DNA from: Blastopirellula retiformator
Lineage (GTDB): Bacteria > Planctomycetota > Planctomycetia > Pirellulales > Pirellulaceae
Direction: 5' to 3'
Length of the DNA: 64,000 bases
Assembly (NCBI RefSeq): GCF_007859755.1
Contig: NZ_SJPF01000001.1
Location: forward strand, 1,352,082 to 1,416,081
The position numbers and the translations under genes were made by a program. Shown piece after piece: positions 8,655 through 17,315 of the stretch. Under the pieces are notes generated by a model that worked only from the letters and a program-made list of their open reading frames with translations, searched no databases and had not been told where the DNA came from. The stretch's first letter is position 1; every line of letters starts with the position of its first letter.

Positions 8655-8689
8655 GTGTGCCACTGCTGGACGAGCCAGCAGGGGCACAC
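8655..8689. repeat. Palindromic repeat GTGTGCCACTGCTGG, copy 1
   Basis: GTGTGCCACTGCTGG (8655-8669) and CCAGCAGGGGCACAC (8675-8689) form a 15-bp stem with one mismatch and a 5-base loop. A near-identical perfect palindrome lies at 44499-44535. It marks the broken end of the SRPBCC remnant. Confidence 0.8.
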
Positions 8690-8750
8690 GAAATGGAAGT
8701 CCCTTACCCCCGTTTGATCTTCGCGTCGCGTTCGGCGATCAACGCGTCGA

Positions 8751-10280
8751 CTAGTTACCGCCAGGGGACGGTTGCGACAGTTTCTCCAGCGCTTCGCCGA
8801 CCGTAAAGCTGGCCGGTTCTTGACGCGGCGGGAAGTCGACGAAGGTTTCCATTAGGTTGCCGACAAGTGCCTGGGAGGGAACCAGGACGAAGGCTCGGCG
8901 ATACCACCAGTCGTTGTACCCGATCCCGTCTTGCGCCTTCTCAAACGGATCAACCTTCAGGTCGAAGATGAGCGGAGCGCGAAGCGTGGTGAAAGGATTC
9001 CGCCAGACGTCCAGGCCAGTCGCTTCCTGGATCATGAAGTGTGCCTTCCAGCGATCGTAGCGCAGCGCCAGCAGGTCGCCATCGTCCGAAAAGTAGAAGA
9101 ACTCCTTGCGAGCCGAAGGACCTTTGCCGGCCAGATACTCGCCTTGGTCGTAGCCGTCGAGGTGGACCTTGAAGGTTTTGTCCCCCGCCTTATGACCCTG
9201 CAGCAGTTTCTCTTTGATGTCGGCGTCGCCGGCGGCGGCCGCGAGCGTCGGAAACCAGTCTTCGGCCGAGAAGATGTCGGTGAAGATGCTGCCTGGTTCG
9301 ACGGTACCTGGCCAGCGGATCAGGGCTGGCACGCGCCAACCGCCGTCCCAGTTGGTGTTCTTTTCGCCGCGGAACGGCGTCATCCCGGCATCGGGCCACA
9401 AGCAGACCATCGGTCCGTTGTCGGTGGTGTAGACGACGATCGTGTTTTCGGTCAGGCCGGCGTCATCCAGATAGTCAAGCAACTGACCAATGATCTTGTC
9501 GTGATAGACTATGCCGTCGGCGTAAAAGCCGAGGCCTGTCTTGCCGGCGTCTTCCGGTTTGACGTGAGTAAAGTTGTGCATGTGGGTCGTGTTGAACCAG
9601 ACAAAGAACGGCTTGTCGGCCACTTTCGCGCGATCGATGAAGTCGGTCGTCGCGGCGAGGACCTCTTCGTCGATCGTTTCCATCCGCTTCTTGGTCAGCG
9701 GGCCGGTGTCTTCGATCTTGCCATCGGCCGACGACTTGATCACGCCGCGAGGGCCGAACTTCTTTTTGAATTCAGGATTCGTCGGGTAGTCAGGGTTTTC
9801 GGGCTCTTCTTCGGCGTTCAGGTGATAGAGGTTGCCCAGGAACTCGTCGAAGCCGTGATTGGTCGGCAGAAACTCGTCTCTATCGCCCAGGTGATTCTTG
9901 CCGAACTGGCCAGTGACGTAGCCCATCGGCTTCAGCATTTCGGCGAGCGTCGGATCTTCTTTTTGCAGGCCAAGATCGGCGCCTGGCAGACCGACTTTCG
10001 ATAGCCCCGTGCGGAACGGCAACTGGCCGGTGATAAAGGCCGAGCGTCCAGCGGTGCAGCTTTGCTGGGCGTAGTAGGACATGAACTTGCCCCCTTTTTT
10101 CGCCAGTCGATCGATGTTGGGAGTTGAGTAGCCCATCATTCCTTGATGATAGGTGCTGATGTTCCACATCCCGACATCGTCTCCCATGATGAAGAGGATG
10201 TTCGGCTTGTCGGCGGCGTATGCGCTTGCCGTAATGAGCAAGGCGATACAAAGAGATGCGAGGCGAAGTCGCCGGATCAT
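8751..10280 (-). CDS. Secreted sulfatase (CTAGR-type active site)
   Basis: A 509-residue alkaline-phosphatase-superfamily sulfatase, expected to cleave sulfate esters after export. Signal peptide at residues 1-22 (ending ASAYA). Metal-binding NILFIMGDDVG follows, then the formylglycine motif C75-T-A-G-R, a variant of the usual C-x-P-x-R in which Ala replaces Pro. The GQFGKNHLGD and YTTDNGP segments complete the sulfatase core. GGGAG lies 6 bases before the ATG. Natural substrate cannot be read from sequence. It converges with nothing downstream except repeats and is divergent from the next sulfatase gene. Confidence 0.93.
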   Translation of the reverse strand: MIRRLRLASLCIALLITASAYAADKPNILFIMGDDVGMWNISTYHQGMMGYSTPNIDRLAKKGGKFMSYYAQQSCTAGRSAFITGQLPFRTGLSKVGLPGADLGLQKEDPTLAEMLKPMGYVTGQFGKNHLGDRDEFLPTNHGFDEFLGNLYHLNAEEEPENPDYPTNPEFKKKFGPRGVIKSSADGKIEDTGPLTKKRMETIDEEVLAATTDFIDRAKVADKPFFVWFNTTHMHNFTHVKPEDAGKTGLGFYADGIVYHDKIIGQLLDYLDDAGLTENTIVVYTTDNGPMVCLWPDAGMTPFRGEKNTNWDGGWRVPALIRWPGTVEPGSIFTDIFSAEDWFPTLAAAAGDADIKEKLLQGHKAGDKTFKVHLDGYDQGEYLAGKGPSARKEFFYFSDDGDLLALRYDRWKAHFMIQEATGLDVWRNPFTTLRAPLIFDLKVDPFEKAQDGIGYNDWWYRRAFVLVPSQALVGNLMETFVDFPPRQEPASFTVGEALEKLSQPSPGGN

Positions 10281-10606
10281 GACTTTCTCCCGGGTGAAGG
10301 CGATGAAGCGAAGCGTGATTTGGGCCGAGATGGACCGCTTGTTGATATCTTACGATTAGCGAAACGGCGAAAGCCACGAGAAAATGGCAAATTTTGTTGA
10401 CACTTCAAGTGGCGAGTGAGGTAGGTGCGTCGCAACGATGAGAGCGAGGTGGGGTGATGACAACTCGCGACGGGGCGTTAGCGAAAAGAAACACGTCGCC
10501 TGGAGAATCGCGAAGTCATCGTTACATGCTTATTCGTATTGATGAAGCGTCGCGCTGTGGTATGAGCGATCGCAGTCCCGAGGCAAGTGACGCTTTACGG
10601 ACCTAG
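10281..10606. other. Non-coding gap between two divergent sulfatase genes
   Basis: Upstream region of both sulfatase genes, together with the repeat that follows it. I see no convincing reading frame and no clear hairpin. It must hold the promoter of the minus-strand sulfatase, but no confident -10/-35 pair could be chosen. Confidence 0.4.
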
Positions 10607-10755
10607 CTGCCTGTTGAAAAATGCCATCGTGGCATTTTCCAACCTCGCCAGGCTCGGAGCATAGCTCTTCGCGGCTCGCAAAATAACGACTTACGTCGTT
10701 ATTTTGGGATCGCATCCGTGCGATCACGCAGTCCGTCGAGAAGATCAACGGACTG
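10607..10755. repeat. 149-bp MITE-like element, copy A
   Basis: Full-length copy of a 149-bp element also at 28570-28718, 45352-45466 (internal deletion) and 49478-49626 (inverted). Ends are CTGCCTGTTGA and, on the other strand, CAGTCCGTTGA. CTAG stands immediately outside both ends (10603-10606 and 10756-10759), as expected for a 4-bp target duplication. Two internal hairpins are visible: AAAATGCCA/TGGCATTTT near the left end and AAAATAACGAC/GTCGTTATTTT in the middle. Reading frames across it are by-products of the repeat. Confidence 0.92.
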
Positions 10756-10927
10756 CTAGCAGATGCAAAATGTATGTCGCGCTCAGTGTGCGAGTCGCCG
10801 ACGCAACTCAAAGCGACCCATTCTCGCGGCTTCTAGCGGAATCGGGCAAAATTTGACCCGCACTCTCTCTTCAGCGACAATCGAAGCCTCTCCTGCCCAG
10901 CATCTTCCTCTGACTTGGATATGCAAA

Positions 10928-12349
10928 ATGCCTGTTTCGTTTGCTCGTTTGCTTCTCGTGGCGTTCTTTGCCGGACTCACTGTTTCTTCCGCCGCGGCCG
11001 CCAAGCCGAACTTCGTCATTATTAACATCGACGACCTGGGTTATGCCGATATCGAGCCGTTTGGCTCCGAAATCAATCGGACCCCCAACCTCAACGCGAT
11101 GGCGGACGAGGGGATGAAGTTGACCTGTTTTTACGCGGCGCCGGTTTGCTCGCCATCGCGGGCGTCGCTGATGACCGGCTCTTATCCGAAGCGGAGTCTG
11201 TCTATTCCGCACGTTCTCTTTCCGGCGTATGCCGAGGGACTCAGTCCCGACGAAGTGACGATCGCCGAGCTGATGAAAGAGCAGGGGTATGCGACCGGAA
11301 TCATCGGCAAGTGGCACCTAGGCGATCAGCCGGAGTACCTGCCGACGAAGCAAGGATTTGATTACTACTATGGCCTCCCTTACTCCAATGATATGGGCCC
11401 GGCCAAAGATGGCGTGAAGAGCAATTACGGCGCTCCGCTGCCCAAGACCAAAGGAAAAGGACAACCGCCGCTTCCGCTAATGCGGAACGAAACCGTGCTG
11501 CAGCGCGTGTTGGCGAAGGACCAGGCCGAACTGGTCGCCAACTACACGCATGAAGCGATCAAATTTATCCGCGATCATCAGGAGGAGCCGTTCTTCCTTT
11601 ACCTGCCGCACTCGGCGGTTCACTTTCCGCTCTACCCGGGCGACGCGTTCCGCGGCAAGAACGAGCATGGGCTCTACAGCGACTGGGTCGAGGAAGTCGA
11701 CTGGAGCGTCGGGCAGGTGCTGCAGACGCTGAAAGATCTCGGCCTGGATCAGCGCACGCTGGTGATCTTTACCTCGGACAATGGCGGATCGCTACATCAC
11801 GGAGCGGTGAACAAGCCGCTGCGAGCGGGCAAAGGAACAACCTTTGAAGGTGGGATGCGGGTGCCGACGATCGTCCGCTGGCCTGGTAAAGTGCCGGCCG
11901 GTAGCAGCAGCGACGAAGTGGTCGGCATGATCGACGTGTTGCCGACGCTGGTTCGTTTGGCCGGCGGACAGGCGCCGACCGACCGCAAGCTGGACGGCGG
12001 CGACATCGGCGCGATTCTGGCTGGCGAGAAAGACGCCAAGAGCCCGCACGACGCCTACTACTTCTATCGCGGTTTTAAACTGCAAGCGGTTCGTAGCGGT
12101 CCGTGGAAGCTGCTGCTGAAGCAGGGACAACTCTACAACCTGAAAGAAGACATCAGCGAGTCGAAGAACGTCGCCGCCGAACATGCCGACATCGTCGAAC
12201 GCTTGCAAAAGCTGGCGACGGCGATGGACAGCGATCTGGGCGTACAGAAGATCGGCCCTGGATGTCGTCCGCTCGGCAAGGTGAAGGACCCGCAACCGCT
12301 GATCGACTACGACGGCACGATCCGAGCGGGGTTTGAACCGCAGAAGTAG
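10928..12349 (+). CDS. Secreted sulfatase (CSPSR-type)
   Basis: A 473-residue exported sulfatase. The ATG at 10928 precedes a good signal peptide (MPVSFARLLLVAFFAGLTVS, cleaved after about SSAAAA). The frame is open further upstream but that part runs into the repeat. Core motifs: FVIINIDDLGYADIEPFG with metal-binding aspartates, canonical formylglycine motif C74-S-P-S-R-A, GIIGKWHLGDQPEYLP, and FTSDNGGSLHHG. This is the arylsulfatase type common in planctomycetes for degrading sulfated polysaccharides. Followed by repeat copies rather than a clear terminator. Confidence 0.94.
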   Translation: MPVSFARLLLVAFFAGLTVSSAAAAKPNFVIINIDDLGYADIEPFGSEINRTPNLNAMADEGMKLTCFYAAPVCSPSRASLMTGSYPKRSLSIPHVLFPAYAEGLSPDEVTIAELMKEQGYATGIIGKWHLGDQPEYLPTKQGFDYYYGLPYSNDMGPAKDGVKSNYGAPLPKTKGKGQPPLPLMRNETVLQRVLAKDQAELVANYTHEAIKFIRDHQEEPFFLYLPHSAVHFPLYPGDAFRGKNEHGLYSDWVEEVDWSVGQVLQTLKDLGLDQRTLVIFTSDNGGSLHHGAVNKPLRAGKGTTFEGGMRVPTIVRWPGKVPAGSSSDEVVGMIDVLPTLVRLAGGQAPTDRKLDGGDIGAILAGEKDAKSPHDAYYFYRGFKLQAVRSGPWKLLLKQGQLYNLKEDISESKNVAAEHADIVERLQKLATAMDSDLGVQKIGPGCRPLGKVKDPQPLIDYDGTIRAGFEPQK

Positions 12350-12377
12350 GGAAGAAAAGCGGAAAGCGCAGTCACAC

Positions 12378-12486
12378 TAGAGCTGTTTTCTTCAATCTTT
12401 ATCGTTCTGGCTGGTCGGCGTTGACCTGCATCGACGAATCTTGAGGATTCGCCTGCTTCGGTCGCCTTGACCAGCTTGCCTCACTA
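12378..12486. repeat. Interspersed element, TAGAGCG family, copy 2 (shortened)
   Basis: Same orientation and core as copy 1 at 8246-8407. It lacks about 15 bp after the GTTCTGGCTGG segment and the right terminal repeat, stopping near CTTGCCTCACTA. The left end reads CTAGAGCTG. A deletion derivative of the family. Confidence 0.8.
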
Positions 12487-12576
12487 ATGTGCGCTGCGCA
12501 TCCTTTCAGCTTTTCATTTGCTGTCGCGGCCGCGGAGCATTCGACCAGCGTCTCTGTGAGTTTCCAACCGCACTGC

Positions 12577-12598
12577 CTCGGCTCGCGCCTCGGGTTAG
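12577..12598. repeat. Solo terminal repeat of the CCCGAGG element family
   Basis: CTCGGCTCGCGCCTCGGGTTAG matches one end of the elements at 19017-19150 and 19599-19735. The opposite end is not found nearby, so this is a half element. It lies in the 280-bp gap between the sulfatase and esterase stop codons, which otherwise holds only copy 2 of the TAGAGCG family. Confidence 0.7.
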
Positions 12599-12629
12599 TG
12601 TTGATTGGGAACTCGTCTCCGCTCTCTGT

Positions 12630-14972
12630 TTACTTGTCCGACGTATCAACCTTCGCCCAAAACGGGTGTTGGCGGTCGGCTCGGGTGCGGACATCTTCCA
12701 GCATCACTTCGGCCGTCGGCTTTAGGTCGCGGTCGTAGCTGCGGCGGTCGATGTTGATGGTGGCCCGCTTGTCGAAGTCAACCATCTCGGGCGTGAAGTA
12801 GACGGTGGCGCCGCCAGACTTGGATTGCACCGAGACGCCGTTGGTGGCGAGAATCTTCGCTTCGATGTCGGTCGTGGTCGCCCGGGATTGCGGCCACTCG
12901 GCCGGCAAGACTTGGCCCCGCTGCGGCAGGTCGCGAACTTCGACCCAATAGAAGAAGTTGTCCCAAGGGCGCATCGTCGCCAGTTCAAACTCTTTTGGCA
13001 TAAAGTCACGGACGTGCAGGTCCATCCAAGTGAACATCTCCTGGATCTCTTCCTGGAAGTGCTCGTGGCCGCGGCCGAGGTACTCGACCACGGTGACGTC
13101 CATGTTGTTCTTCTGCAGATAGCGATCCCAGTCGCGGGCGTTCTTTTCCAGCTTGTTGCCGTCGTATTGGCCATGAACGAAGTACATCGGTACGAACCGG
13201 GCGTTTTCCCAGTAGCGAGATACGTACTTGTCGGCCGACGCGACGATCGGCAGTACGCCGGTCCATAGATCGGGATGAGCCAGACCGATGTCCCAAGCCG
13301 CGTCGCCCCCCATCGAGTGCCCGGTCAGAAAAACGCGATCGGTATCGATCGAGAACTGACGCATGGCGCCGCGCAGCGAGTAGAGAACCGCCGCGTGCTC
13401 TTGGGCCGAGTATTGGTAGTTGAACTGGTGCTCTTCGCGCCAGACCGGGGCGATCACGATGTAGCCATGGCGAGTTGCCTGGCCCATTCGCATGCCAAAG
13501 TTCTTGTTGTACGAGCCGGCCCACCAATCGATTTGCTGCTCGGGCGTTGAGCCGCCGTTGAGAGTCACGATGGTCGGGTAGCGTCGATAAGGATCGTAGT
13601 CGGGAGGAAGTTGCACGTAGTATTGAAAGTCTTTGTAGCCAGGAATACCGGGCGTCGTCATCAGTTTGTAGCCGGGGATCTCCGATTCGCTAAACGCCTC
13701 GGCGTCGCTGAGCGGCGGCTTCATGTTCAGGATGATCTTGGCCAGGTAGTCGGGCGTGCCGGCTTCCTGCGACTTCAGTTGATTGAGGATGCCCGCCTTG
13801 TCGACGTCGAGCCGGTTCGAGACGTACTGCTGCACCAGGCTACGAACGTCATAAGCGCTGATCGCGACCGCTAGGTTCTGCGTACCGTTGTTGGAACCCA
13901 AGATCCAGCCGCTGATTGCCAGGGCGATTTTTTCTTCGGCCAGCAGGGCATCGTCGTCCGCCAGACGCATGAAGTCGGTCAGGCGGTTGATGGTGTTGAT
14001 CGAGCAGTCGCGGCTGATCTCGGCCACCGCAGCGTCGACCTTCGGTTTGAGCGCGGGATCGTTGAACTCGGCGGCGAATTTCTCCAGCAAGTCGACCGCA
14101 CGAGCGCGACGCTGCGAGATCGTGTCGTACTCGGTCAGCATCTGCCGCACCTTTAGCAGCGTTTCGCCGGCCACGCCTTCGTCCGGAAAACGAGAGAGCA
14201 TCTGATAGGCCAGCGTATGTTGTCCCGAGGATTGGCGGAGATCGATCTCTTGAATCAAGTTTTGCGAAGCGAGTTGTCGTAGCCCGCTGATTTGTTTCTT
14301 CAGGTCAGAGAGCTGAGGGAAGTCGCGGATGACTTCGGCCAGTTCCAGGGCGGCGTCTTGGTAGCGTTCGGCCTGTAGGTACAGGCGAACAATTTTCAGC
14401 CGCTGATCGGGGTCTTTGGAATCAAGCTGCTGCCGCAAGATTTTGCTGAGCGTTTCGCGGGGGATGCTGCTGGTTCGCATGCGCATATCCCAGATGTAGG
14501 CGTTCTCGGCTTGTAGACCTTCCACCTTCGTGTAGCGGGGGGTGATTTCGGTGATTCCTTGAATCACGTCGATGTTGCCGCGTACCGTTTCCATGGTGTA
14601 GATGCGACGTCCCCATTGATCAAACGGCGTGATGCGAATGCTGTTGCCGATGATCAGGACGTGATTGCCGGACTGCGGAAGTCGTTGATCAATGTGGATA
14701 CGTTCTTGCAGCGCCGGGGGAGAAGGTTGGACGTCTTTGACCAGATAGCTGGGAACGTAGACTCGGCGGAGATCGTCATCGGCCAGGACGATCAGCTGCA
14801 GCGCGACCTCACCGCCCGAGTTGTTGTTGGTCAGGCCTTCGCCAATCGAAGAGATCTTGCCGAGCTTCCCTTCGATCGTCATGCCGTTCTTGAGCGTCAG
14901 CACGTCGGCGGAAACGGACGAAGCGAGCAGCGCAGTCAAGAGCAGGGCGGGAAGCGAAAACCGGTTCATCAT
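12630..14972 (-). CDS. Secreted esterase/PHB-depolymerase-like alpha/beta hydrolase
   Basis: A 780-residue exported protein. The start chosen is the double ATG at 14967-14972, which opens a signal peptide ending SSVSA; the frame is open to 15266 but that part looks non-coding. About 500 residues of N-terminal region, with a beta-rich start (DVLTLKNGMTIEGKLG) and helical TPR-like stretches, precede the hydrolase domain. That domain has LPPDYDPYRRYPTIVTLNGG, the nucleophile elbow GHSMGGDAA (Ser553) and a late GRGHEHFQEE carrying a candidate catalytic His. The domain resembles esterase/PHB depolymerase or prolyl-oligopeptidase-type enzymes. Substrate unknown. It is convergent with the sulfatase to its left. 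Confidence 0.82.
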   Translation of the reverse strand: MMNRFSLPALLLTALLASSVSADVLTLKNGMTIEGKLGKISSIGEGLTNNNSGGEVALQLIVLADDDLRRVYVPSYLVKDVQPSPPALQERIHIDQRLPQSGNHVLIIGNSIRITPFDQWGRRIYTMETVRGNIDVIQGITEITPRYTKVEGLQAENAYIWDMRMRTSSIPRETLSKILRQQLDSKDPDQRLKIVRLYLQAERYQDAALELAEVIRDFPQLSDLKKQISGLRQLASQNLIQEIDLRQSSGQHTLAYQMLSRFPDEGVAGETLLKVRQMLTEYDTISQRRARAVDLLEKFAAEFNDPALKPKVDAAVAEISRDCSINTINRLTDFMRLADDDALLAEEKIALAISGWILGSNNGTQNLAVAISAYDVRSLVQQYVSNRLDVDKAGILNQLKSQEAGTPDYLAKIILNMKPPLSDAEAFSESEIPGYKLMTTPGIPGYKDFQYYVQLPPDYDPYRRYPTIVTLNGGSTPEQQIDWWAGSYNKNFGMRMGQATRHGYIVIAPVWREEHQFNYQYSAQEHAAVLYSLRGAMRQFSIDTDRVFLTGHSMGGDAAWDIGLAHPDLWTGVLPIVASADKYVSRYWENARFVPMYFVHGQYDGNKLEKNARDWDRYLQKNNMDVTVVEYLGRGHEHFQEEIQEMFTWMDLHVRDFMPKEFELATMRPWDNFFYWVEVRDLPQRGQVLPAEWPQSRATTTDIEAKILATNGVSVQSKSGGATVYFTPEMVDFDKRATINIDRRSYDRDLKPTAEVMLEDVRTRADRQHPFWAKVDTSDK

Positions 14973-15184
14973 GCGATCTGTCGACTGGGGGGGAAAGAAG
15001 GAGAGAGGACGGGGAATTGTATCTCTCTGCGGCGCCGCAGGTAGACGGCGGACTCTTTCCATTGTCAATGAGATGGCATTGCGGTCAACAAAATCGCCAG
15101 AAACGGCAGAAACCGAACGCGGGGGAAGGAGGAAGCTGGCTAGGCTTCCCCCGAAATGGCCCGTGCGCCGGCTGACGCTGGCCG

Positions 15185-15496
15185 CTAGTTGGCGCTGAAG
15201 GTGATCGACGAAGCGGGATCGCGCGTGATCGGATCGGCCATGAATCGCTGGTAGCAATCGCGGCAAAGTTGGAAGTTGCGTTCCAGCTGATCTTCGTGCA
15301 GCGTTGGATCGTCGAGGCTCTGAACTTTTTCGAGCGCGTCGGAGATTGTCGCCAAGTGATCGTGGTCGGTATCCTCTCGATCGTACTCGTCAAGTTGCGG
15401 TTCGATCTCGAGAAAGGCGGTCAAGCGAACGATGAAACAGGGATCGGTCGCTTTGTCAAAAACTTGCTGACAGCAGTGGCAAGTATATTGACTCAT
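15185..15496 (-). CDS. Small conserved protein with paired Cys motifs
   Basis: A 103-residue cytoplasmic protein. An N-terminal YTCHCCQQVF and a C-terminal LCRDCYQRFM each give a C-x2-C pair, which together look like a split zinc ribbon. The middle is acidic and His-rich (EYDREDTDHDHLATI). I do not recognise a named family. It lies between the ferredoxin gene and the esterase gene, all on the minus strand, with its own spacing. Confidence 0.7.
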   Translation of the reverse strand: MSQYTCHCCQQVFDKATDPCFIVRLTAFLEIEPQLDEYDREDTDHDHLATISDALEKVQSLDDPTLHEDQLERNFQLCRDCYQRFMADPITRDPASSITFSAN

Positions 15497-15635
15497 ACAG
15501 CGTTCCCTTCGTGCGAGGAGGAGGAGGGCGTTACGGCGACATCATGTCAGCGGTTCACTTTATCGTAACGTCGCTTTTGCGAGCGGAGCAATACGAGTTG
15601 ACTGAAAATTGGTGGTCGCCTAACGCCCAATAAAA

Positions 15636-15663
15636 AAGCCGCAACGCGATTGCGCTACGGCTT
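15636..15663 (-). terminator. Rho-independent terminator of the ferredoxin gene
   Basis: On the minus strand AAGCCGTAGCGCAATCGCG folds onto TTGCGGCTT, giving a hairpin with a few unpaired bases, followed directly by a run of T (TTTTTTATT). It lies about 60 bases past the ferredoxin stop. Confidence 0.7.
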
Positions 15664-15724
15664 CTACTTTGGCTTGATGGCGCTGGTCGCCTTGCGGCAG
15701 CGACCTTACCAAGCGGCGGTGACC

Positions 15725-16003
15725 TTAGTTGTCGGCCAGCGGCTCTTTCTTTTCGGTGATCGATTCGCACTGCGGCGCCATCTCGGCGTTCAGTTCGACA
15801 AAGCCTTGCCATTCTTCCGGCACGTTGTCTTCGTGGAAGATCGCTTCGACCGGGCACTCCGGAACGCACGCTTCGCAATCAATGCATTCTTCCGGGTGGA
15901 TGTAGAGGATCTTGTCTCCCTCATAGAAACATTCCACCGGGCAAACGACCACACAATCGGTGTACTTGCACCCAAAGCAGGGTTGGCAAACTACGTGAGT
16001 CAT
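15725..16003 (-). CDS. fdxA: 7Fe-type ferredoxin (FdxA family)
   Basis: A 92-residue electron carrier. The start at 16003 gives the normal N-terminus [17 protein letters not shown]. Cluster ligands follow the Azotobacter FdI pattern: C-x2-C-x4-C-x3-C-P in [14 protein letters not shown] and C-x2-C-x2-C-x3-C-P in [12 protein letters not shown], with an extra Cys6 in this protein. The C-terminal tail ending TEKKEPL is also characteristic of the 3Fe-4S/4Fe-4S family. Monocistronic, with a terminator just downstream. It could donate electrons to the sulfite reductase encoded at 26625, but that is inference. Confidence 0.92.
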   Translation of the reverse strand: MTHVVCQPCFGCKYTDCVVVCPVECFYEGDKILYIHPEECIDCEACVPECPVEAIFHEDNVPEEWQGFVELNAEMAPQCESITEKKEPLADN

Positions 16004-16137
16004 CGCTTTTCGTTTTCTCCTCGCGAATGCGTCGCTAAATGTTGACGGCGGCCCCGCCCGCAATCTGGAGCCAAAATAATCACTATTGGAGTGAATCCAC
16101 GGGAGGTATTTTCGCCGAAAGTCTTATTACAGAACCG

Positions 16138-16165
16138 CTTTACCGTAAGTTATCCCTGCTATAAT
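16138..16165 (+). promoter_or_regulatory. Candidate promoter of the sigma-factor gene
   Basis: CTTTAC (16138-16143), a 16-base spacer and a perfect TATAAT (16160-16165), about 130 bases before the GTG start. The region is AT-richer than its surroundings. No operator is evident. Confidence 0.45.
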
Positions 16166-16295
16166 GGACTGTCAAGATAGACTGCCGCTATCAAATATTC
16201 AGGGCAATCTTGCCTCAGGAGGGGGCTGCAAATAGAATCCGCCAGGGCGGAGTTTCTTCCATCCGGCCGACTTTCCTAATCCTTGCGAGGCCAAA

Positions 16296-16877
16296 GTGGC
16301 CCTAACCGAAACGGATCGCAATCTGCTCGACAGCTGTCTGACCGGGGAGCCGTGCGCTTGGGAAGCGCTGGTTGACCGGTTTGTGGGGCTGGTTGTGCAT
16401 GTCGTCGACCACACCGCTCGAAGCAAGGGGGTCGAGATCACGCCCGAGGATCGTGAGGATCTGGCGGCCGACGTTTTCGCCCGGCTGGTACGCAAAGATT
16501 TTCGAATCTTGCGAGATTTTCGCCGAAAATGTTCGCTGGCGACTTACCTGACGGTGATCGCGCGGCGGATCACGATTCGCCAATTGCATCGCCGCATCCG
16601 CGAACGTTCGCTCCACTTCGCTCTTAATGGCGAGCCAAAATCGCCGGTCACGTGGACCGTCGAGCAGCGGATCGAAGACCGCGATCAGATCGAAGCCTGG
16701 CTCGGCAGCCTTTCCGGTCTGGAGGCCGAAGTGGTTCGCCGTTTCCATCTCGACGGGCTCTCGTACGAAGAGATCAGCCGGCAGTTGGGGATTCCGGTCA
16801 ATTCGATCGGTCCGACCCTCTCACGGGCCCGGCTCAAAATTCGCCGCAGCAACTCGGCTGACTCTGTTTTCAAGTAG
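16296..16877 (+). CDS. ECF-like sigma-70 family sigma factor
   Basis: A 193-residue two-domain sigma factor starting at GTG. Region 2 spans about residues 20-95, including LAADVFARLVRKDFRILRDF and CSLATYLTVIARRI. Region 4 spans about 135-185, with LSGLEAEVVRRFHLDGLSYE and EISRQLGIPVNSIGPTLSRA forming the helix-turn-helix. There is no region 1 or 3. No anti-sigma gene sits next to it, and an element end abuts its stop codon (TAG at 16875-16877). Regulon unknown. Confidence 0.9.
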   Translation: MALTETDRNLLDSCLTGEPCAWEALVDRFVGLVVHVVDHTARSKGVEITPEDREDLAADVFARLVRKDFRILRDFRRKCSLATYLTVIARRITIRQLHRRIRERSLHFALNGEPKSPVTWTVEQRIEDRDQIEAWLGSLSGLEAEVVRRFHLDGLSYEEISRQLGIPVNSIGPTLSRARLKIRRSNSADSVFK

Positions 16878-16912
16878 AGCGTTTTTCTGATAGCTGTAGC
16901 GTTTCTGGTGTA
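16875..16912. repeat. Terminal fragment of the TAGAGCG element family
   Basis: TAGAGCGTTTTTCTGATAGC and the following GTAGCGTTTCT match the terminal bases of the copy at 57836-57996. Only the end is present. Its first three bases are the TAG stop of the sigma-factor gene, the same arrangement as at 57836. Confidence 0.75.
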
Positions 16913-17100
16913 GGCGGCGATTCCGACGCTGCGGGCGTACTCTTCCTTCCAGGCCGCTTTGGGCGGCGCGGCCGGTTTTTCGGCAGGAGGCGGATCTTGA
17001 GCGCGAACCTGCTGCCGGCCAAAAGTGACGAGCAGGGCGAAGATCAGCGTCGGTAGGCGTCGTGGCGTCGGCCGCAGACCAATCAGGGTGTCGAGAATCC
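16913..17100 (-). pseudogene. Possible remnant of a secreted-protein gene
   Basis: The minus strand encodes a signal-peptide-like stretch (RRLPTLIFALLVTFG, then QQVRAQDPPPAEKPAAPP) followed by KAAWKEEYARSVGIAAYT, where the coding character ends at the element fragment at 16912. There is no ATG at a fitting place. It may be the 5' part of a gene cut off by the repeat insertion. The rest of the gap to ilvD shows nothing. Confidence 0.35.
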
Positions 17101-17315
17101 CGTTATTATTTCCTCGTTTTGAGCCTTGGGGAATTATGGGTCGCAGGAAAAGGGGCAAACCATGAGAAATCGCTACAACCGGACGGTCTGGCCCCGCGGC
17201 GGCGACTTCGCGACCGGGATTTCCGGCTTTCTAGGCAGCCGGACAAAAGCCAGCTAAAATGCGTAATTCTTTCTACCCCCCGTTACCCCCCGCAAGTGAA
17301 CTGAAGGAGCGTTTG

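Noticed and set aside
8931-10004. Plus-strand frame opposite the first sulfatase
   Set aside because: Antisense shadow of the sulfatase; no domain, no start context.
10607-10755. CRISPR-like array suspected from repeated 149-bp units
   Set aside because: Copies are dispersed kilobases apart, have inverted ends and flanking duplications, and no spacers or cas genes exist.
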